From: Flectonema sp. DT1601
Lineage: Eukaryota; Euglenozoa; Diplonemea; Diplonemida; Diplonemidae
Length of the DNA stretch: 64,000 nt
Direction: 5' to 3'
NCBI GenBank assembly: GCA_964019425.1
Contig: OZ025783.1
Span: 682,001-746,000, forward strand
The position numbers and the translations under genes are program-made. The notes beneath the pieces are model-generated. The model was not told where the DNA came from, did no database searches, and saw only the letters and a program-made list of their open reading frames with translations. Numbering within the stretch: the first letter of the stretch is position 1; each line of letters begins with the position of its first letter. Shown piece by piece: positions 58,301 through 64,000 of this stretch.

Positions 58301-61300
58301 TCACGTCTTATTACATCCCTCACTTGATGAAGTGCAAAAGGCTATAAATCAATCAGCCACTGCTGTCTTAAAATGCTCAAAATATATCTCCCCATGGGAC
58401 GGCGTCGAGGGATCTGAAACATTCTTTGAAAAGATCGCAAAAAACAAAGAAATCGTCAAAGTGGTTCTACTCTTGACAGGAGGTATCCATGGTTTAAAGA
58501 AACAGGTGTGTATTTTATATATTAATTTCCCACATAATCAAAACATTCATTAATCATAAATAAACAGGTTATGGATTACTTAAACAGTTTTAAAAGGTAC
58601 GAGTACCTTTGGCTACTTGACAAACAAGAAGAATACGAATCGTTTCTTGAGAAGCAACCAACACTAGCAATGTTCGAACAAGAGTTAAAACGATACAAAG
58701 CTGTTGAAGATGACGTTGAAGGAATTCAACCAAGTTATGTCATAGGATCTTTATCTTTAGACACTGCAAGACTTAAGGCCGCCTTAAAGAGAGAAGCACA
58801 AGAGTGGAAGTCACAGTACGCTAAGAACTTACATCAGCAAGCATCCAGAGACTTAGCAAGAATCCAAGCACAGATGGATGAGAATGATAAAGCTCTTCAG
58901 AATGATATCAAAGAAGATGACTCTCTTGAAGATCTTCGTATGATGATGTACACTCTTCGTGAAATTAGAGAACGCGAGTCGGAAGTTGATCTCTGCTTTG
59001 AACCAGTTCAAGAAAACTACTCAATGTTGAAAGCAAACAATGCTCAAATTCCAAAAGATGAAGAAGAACAAGTTGGAGAACTTTGGCATCACTGGCGCAA
59101 CCTGCGAATGAAAGCACAAAAGAGAAATGATGAAATATCAAAATTACAAAACGGATTCAAAGCGAGACTTACTCGAGAAGTTGATAACTTCCAAAAGGTT
59201 GTTGTCACCTTTCGGAAAGACTTTGATGAGAACGGTCCCATGTGTGAAGGAATTTCACCATCGGATGCCATGGAGAGATTAAATAAATACCAGCGACTCT
59301 TTGAAGACCACAAACGTTCATGGACCACATTCCAGGCTGGAGAAGAACTATTTGGAATGCCTGTCCACCAATATCCTGAGTTAGTGCAAACTGAAAAACA
59401 ATTAGTTCTCCTCGAAAAGCTTTATCTGCTTTACGTAAAAGTGATCCAAAAGATTCGAGGCTACGCTGAAACCCTTTGGGTAGAATTAAAACAGGGAGGA
59501 GGTGCTGGATTTGCTAGTTTAGTCGAAGAAGTGAATCGATTCCAACAACAAGCTCAGAAGCTACCAAAAGCATTGAAGGGATGGGACGCCTATTTGGAGC
59601 TGAAGAAGTACATCGACGACTTCTTAGGTCTCGAGGAAATGATTTCAGCACTCGCACACCCTGCAATGCGTGAACGCCATTGGAAGAATATTATGCAGAT
59701 CACGAACACTTCTTGGAAACTAGATGAAGACTTATTTAAACTCGGTAACATCCTAGAAGCTAAACTACTAAACTTCGAAGAAGAAGTTCAGGACGTCACA
59801 ATGTCTGCACAGAAGGAAGCTGACATCGAACGTAAATACAAAGAAATTGAACGCAACTGGAAAGACACAGAACTTGTATTTGGTGAATTTAAACATCGAG
59901 GACAACTTGTATTGAAAGGAGAAGAGACTAACGTCATTAAGGAAGCTCTCGAAGAATCTCAATTACAAGTCGGTTCTATGTTGGCGTCGAGATTCGTCGC
60001 TCCATTCAGAACCGAAGTTACGGAATGGATGACCAAACTTAGTAACGTGTCGGAAAAATTAGGACTCTGGCAAGAAGTTCAATCTGCATGGGTATGGCTT
60101 GAGGCAGTATTTGCTGGAGGTGATATTATGAAGCAACTACCAGCAGAGGCAAAGCGTTTTGCTCAAATTGATAAAACTTGGGTCAAGATAATGACAAAAG
60201 CTGGAGAACAAAAGAACGTCATCGGATTTTGTTACGACAACGAACTACTGGACCTCTTACCCAACTTAAAGGACCAACTTGATCAGTGTCAAAAACAACT
60301 TCAGTCATACTTAGAAACTAAGAGACGTGCATTCCCAAGATTCTATTTTGTTTCTGAGACCGTATTGTTGGATATCTTAAGTCAAGCAAGTGACCCAACA
60401 GCTATCCAGGGAAATATTCAATCAATCTTTGACGGTGTCACTAGTGTTACGTTTGAACGTTTCAAACCAACAAAAGGAGAAACTGGGTCTGGAATTATTA
60501 AAATAACTTGGCTGCATTCACCTGAAGGAGAATCCTTACAGCTCCTTGAACCTGTACCTTGCGTAGGTAATGTTGAGTGTTGGCTTCTCGCATTGGTAGA
60601 CCAAATGTGTTTTAGTGTAAAGGAAGTAGCTAAGAGAGCAGCTGCTGAGATCTTAACCCTTCAGGGGAATTTAAAGCATTTTGAAACAACCTGTTTGAAA
60701 ACATACGTAGCTCAAGTATCACTTTTAATTGTTCAAATGTTGTGGACGACTGATGTGCAAGACTTCTTAACTGGAAGTAAGTCTGAGCAAAAACAACTCC
60801 GAGAAGCCTGCGACAGACGTATCAGTGACTTGAAGGATATGTTAGTCGACTTAACCAGAACTGATTTATCAAAAATGGAAAGAGTAAACGTTGAGACTCT
60901 AATTACTATCCACGTCCATCAACAAGACGTTTGGAGAGCACCCCCTGGAAAGGGAGATACTCCACTCAAAAAACTGAGAGACGCATCACAATTCGATTGG
61001 CTCAAACAGGCTCGATTCTACTTCAGACCAGAAAAGGAAGAAGTGATCATTCAAATCGCAGATGCTGATACTCTTTACTGCAATGAATACCTCGGAGTGA
61101 AAGAGAGACTTGTAATTACACCATTAACAGATAGATGTTATATTACTCTCTCACAGGCCTTGGCTATGAAATTAGGAGGAGCACCAGCAGGACCTGCTGG
61201 AACTGGAAAGACTGAAACAACAAAAGATTTAGCAAGAACATACGGAAAGCTTTGTATAGTTACAAACTGCTCTGATCAACTTGACTATAAGGCTATGGGT

Positions 61301-64000
61301 AAAATTATAAAAGGACTCTCTCAAGCAAATGCTTGGGGATGTTTTGACGAGTTCAACCGAATTGATCTCCCAGTTCTGTCAGTTGTTGCACAACAAGTTC
61401 AATCAGTTTTGAATGGTTTGAAGGCACACAAAACAGAATTCGTGTTCCCCGACAAAGACATTGTTGGACTGAAACCTGGTGTAGGATTCTTCATCACTAT
61501 GAATCCTGGTTATGCTGGTCGCCAAGAACTACCTGAGAACTTAAAAATTCTATTCAGAGGAGTCACAATGATGGTTCCTGACAGACAGGCTATCATGAAA
61601 GTTAAGTTAGGAGGTCAAGGATACAAAGAAGACGATTTATTATCCCAAAAGTTCTTCCTTTTATACAATTTGTGTGAACAACAACTGTCAAAACAAAGAC
61701 ATTACGACTTTGGGTTGAGAAATATCCTTTCTGTGTTGAGAACCGCAGGTTCGGTTCTTCGCAAAGCCGCAGTAAAAGACGAACCTTATTTATTCATGAG
61801 AACTCTACGTGATATGAATATGTCTAAATTAGTATTCGATGATATTGATTTGTTTAATTCTTTATTAGCTGACTTGTTTCCTGGAAAGAATCCAGAGAAG
61901 AACGTTCACCAAGAAGTTGAAAAAGCACTCAAACATCACATCACTGAAAACGGTTTAATATTCCACCCTCCTTGGGTAGCGAAGTGTATTCAGCTTTACG
62001 AAACAAAACTAGTAAGACACGGTCTGATGGTTGTTGGACCAGCAGGAGTTGGAAAGTCAATGATTTATCTCATGATTTTAAAATCTCTTTGCGACATCGA
62101 AGAAAAACTCGGCGGCATGAAACACTCAGAGATGCGTATGAATCCAAAAGCTATCACCGCACCTCAAATGTTTGGAAAGCTTGATGCCGGTACTGGAGAT
62201 TGGCACGATGGTATCTTTAGTTCCCTTTGGAGACAGTCATGTGCTAAGACTAAGAAACAAGACGGTAAGAAACCACAATCTGTTTGGTTAGTTTGTGATG
62301 GGCCAGTTGATGCTATCTGGATTGAGAACTTAAATACCGTTCTCGATGACAACAAACTTCTCACGTTAGCATCTGGTGACAGACTTAACATGACTGAGAA
62401 CATGAAAGTTTGCTTCGAACCAGAAAACTTAAACAACGCCAGTCCAGCTACTGTAAGCCGTGCAGGTATCGTCTACGTATCTGATGCTGAACTCGGTGGA
62501 GGTGTTGGAAGAGGAGAATGGAAACCTTGGGATCCAGTAATTAGAGCAAAGCTTTACGCCTGGAGAAAGGAAGAGCGCATCGTTCCAGTTGACTGCCCAA
62601 CTATCATGACTAAGGAAATAGCAGACATCTTTATGGGTCTGTATGAGAAATTCGCTGACAGCTGTCTGAAGTTCTACACCAAAGAATGCCTTGTTGTCAT
62701 GCACACTGGATTTGCTCATCAATTGATCAACAGTTACTTCTTACTTGCAGCACTACTTGAAGAGACTGATGGTACGCCAAGTAAGTCGGTTGCTGAAAAG
62801 TTGTTTTGGTTTTCACTGTCTTGGTCACTCGGTGGTCTTCTGGAGTCCAACGACAGAGAGAAGTTCCATGATGGCTACGTTAGACCGAATTGTAAGTCCG
62901 TTCCTGATGAAGACACAATCTTTGAGTACAAAGTTGACGTGAAAGCAGACAAATGGGTTCATTGGAATAACATAACAACTCAATGGAAGTACCCGGGTGA
63001 TCAGAAGATTAGTGAAGACTTCGCAACCTTATTCATCCCAACAGTTGATAGCACCAGATTAAATTATTTAATGCTTCAGAACTTTGTAAACAAAAGACCT
63101 GTTTTACTAATGGGAGGATCAGGAACTGCAAAGACTGTCACAATTGAGAACTTCCTCTTGGGCGTTCCTCAGTGTGAGAGAATCGACACAGAAGTCAGAG
63201 AAATGATGACTCACAAGAAAATTAACTTCTCATTCATGACATCGCCTGGATTGTTCCAAACTGCTCTACAGGACTGCGTAGAAAAACGTCAGGGAAAGTA
63301 CTACGGTCCAAAGAGAAACAAGAAGCTGACGTTATTCATTGACGACACTGCTATGCCTGAAATCAACGAATGGGGTGATCAAATCACCAACGAGATTGTG
63401 CGTCAAGTTATTGAAGAAGGAAGAGTGTACAGTCTTGAGAAACCAGGAGAGTCATTTCATCTGGTTGATATGCAATACGCTGGAGCTATGAGTTTACCAG
63501 GAGGAGGTAAGAATGATATTCCAAACAGACTGAAGAGACATTTCGCAGTCTTCTGTGTCCCTCTACCATCTGATAGTAGTTTACAACAAATCTTTGGTGT
63601 CATTCTCTCAAGTAGATTTCATCAATCAGGTCCTAATGGAAACTACACACAATCGACTATTGATGTCGCTGATCAGATTACCAGAATGTCTATCAGCTTT
63701 TGGAAGAAGATCCAAAACAGAATGCTTCCAACTCCGGCTAAATTCCACTACAACTTTAACTTGAGAGATTTAACGAATATCGTTCAAGGAATCTGTAAAA
63801 CTGAAAGAGCAACAATTCAAGATGAATATAATCTAGTTAACCTCTGGAAGCATGAGTGCTGTAGGGTTTTCAGTGACAAGTTAAATGCTGCTGATGACAA
63901 GGCTTGGTATGATAAGAATGTAAATATGACACTTGGTGAATTCTTAGGAGACGGATTACTCCAACAATGTGAACAACCTACTTATTGGTGTGATTTCTTA
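55302..64000 (+). CDS. Axonemal dynein heavy chain, outer-arm type, 5' two-thirds
   Basis: Exons 55302-55781, 55857-58505 and 58568 to the window end, all phase 0, give 2854 residues; the frame is still open at base 64000. The N-terminal tail (to about 1300) and the linker come before the motor ring. P-loops: AAA1 GPAGTGKT near residue 1918, AAA2 GPAGVGKS near 2200, AAA3 GGSGTAKT near 2559; the spacing is right for a heavy chain of about 4500 residues. ITMNPGYAGRQELPENLK and VTMMVPDRQAIMKVKLG resemble the DNAH5/DNAH8 (outer-arm gamma) group more than inner-arm chains, by eye only. The first intron is 75 nt and free of in-frame stops, so its removal rests on its splice sites and low-complexity translation. 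AAA4 to AAA6 and the stalk lie outside the window. Confidence 0.95.

Noticed and set aside
1-64000. Retroelements, virus-like elements, CRISPR arrays and DNA transposons
   Set aside because: No reverse transcriptase, integrase, transposase, capsid or long terminal repeat signature was seen in any frame, and no regular spaced repeats occur.

Overview
The window is nuclear DNA from a flagellated protist, most likely a discobid and perhaps a euglenozoan. The evidence is an outer-arm-type dynein heavy chain, a radial spoke head protein, a vasohibin-type tubulin carboxypeptidase, and a BLUF blue-light domain fused to a class III cyclase-like domain, an architecture known to me from euglenids and heteroloboseans. 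All 13 genes lie on the + strand. Each start codon follows an AG acceptor, mostly in a pyrimidine-rich setting and mostly 3 to 61 nt away (about 120 nt for the vasohibin gene). I resolve 18 short cis-introns (62-171 nt, donor GTRTRY-like), whose 3' ends are A-rich and end in CAG. One-way genes with leader acceptors suggest polycistronic transcription with trans-splicing. This is an inference, because no spliced-leader gene was recognised.

Layout. 1-488: 3' end of a His-rich gene. 776-4408: a TFIIB/Brf1-like factor with a long Lys/Ser tail, then a PHO80-type cyclin. 4409-14215: 9.8 kb of T-rich DNA with no supportable gene, holding a small dispersed repeat (two clear copies, one doubtful) and several hairpins. 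14216-18654: BLUF/cyclase-like/EF-hand protein, a 108-residue small protein, and radial spoke head RSP4/6. 19163-20125: FHA protein. 20277-27416: about 17 FN3-like domains in 2334 residues. 27693-40517: a 4189-residue coiled-coil giant with helical repeats, a ten-copy E..xW repeat and an ART-like domain. 41171-42565: SpoU/TrmH RNA methyltransferase with a dsRBD-like insert. 42873-43535: four-helix membrane protein. 44035-45948: ABCF2. 47010-52481: Patched/NPC1-type protein with seven ShKT-like repeats. 54173-55018: vasohibin. 55302-64000 and beyond: dynein heavy chain, cut by the window end.

How they fit together. Dynein, radial spoke, vasohibin and perhaps the BLUF/EF-hand protein point to flagellar motility, tubulin modification and light or calcium sensing. 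Linkage alone does not show a shared function. Highest interest: the BLUF/cyclase-like/EF-hand fusion, whose cyclase domain seems to lack key catalytic residues; the dsRBD inside the SpoU fold; the repeat architecture of the coiled-coil giant; and the split between A-rich cis-acceptors and pyrimidine-rich leader acceptors. Exon joins were made by eye from reading frame and splice consensus; no alignment or search was run.
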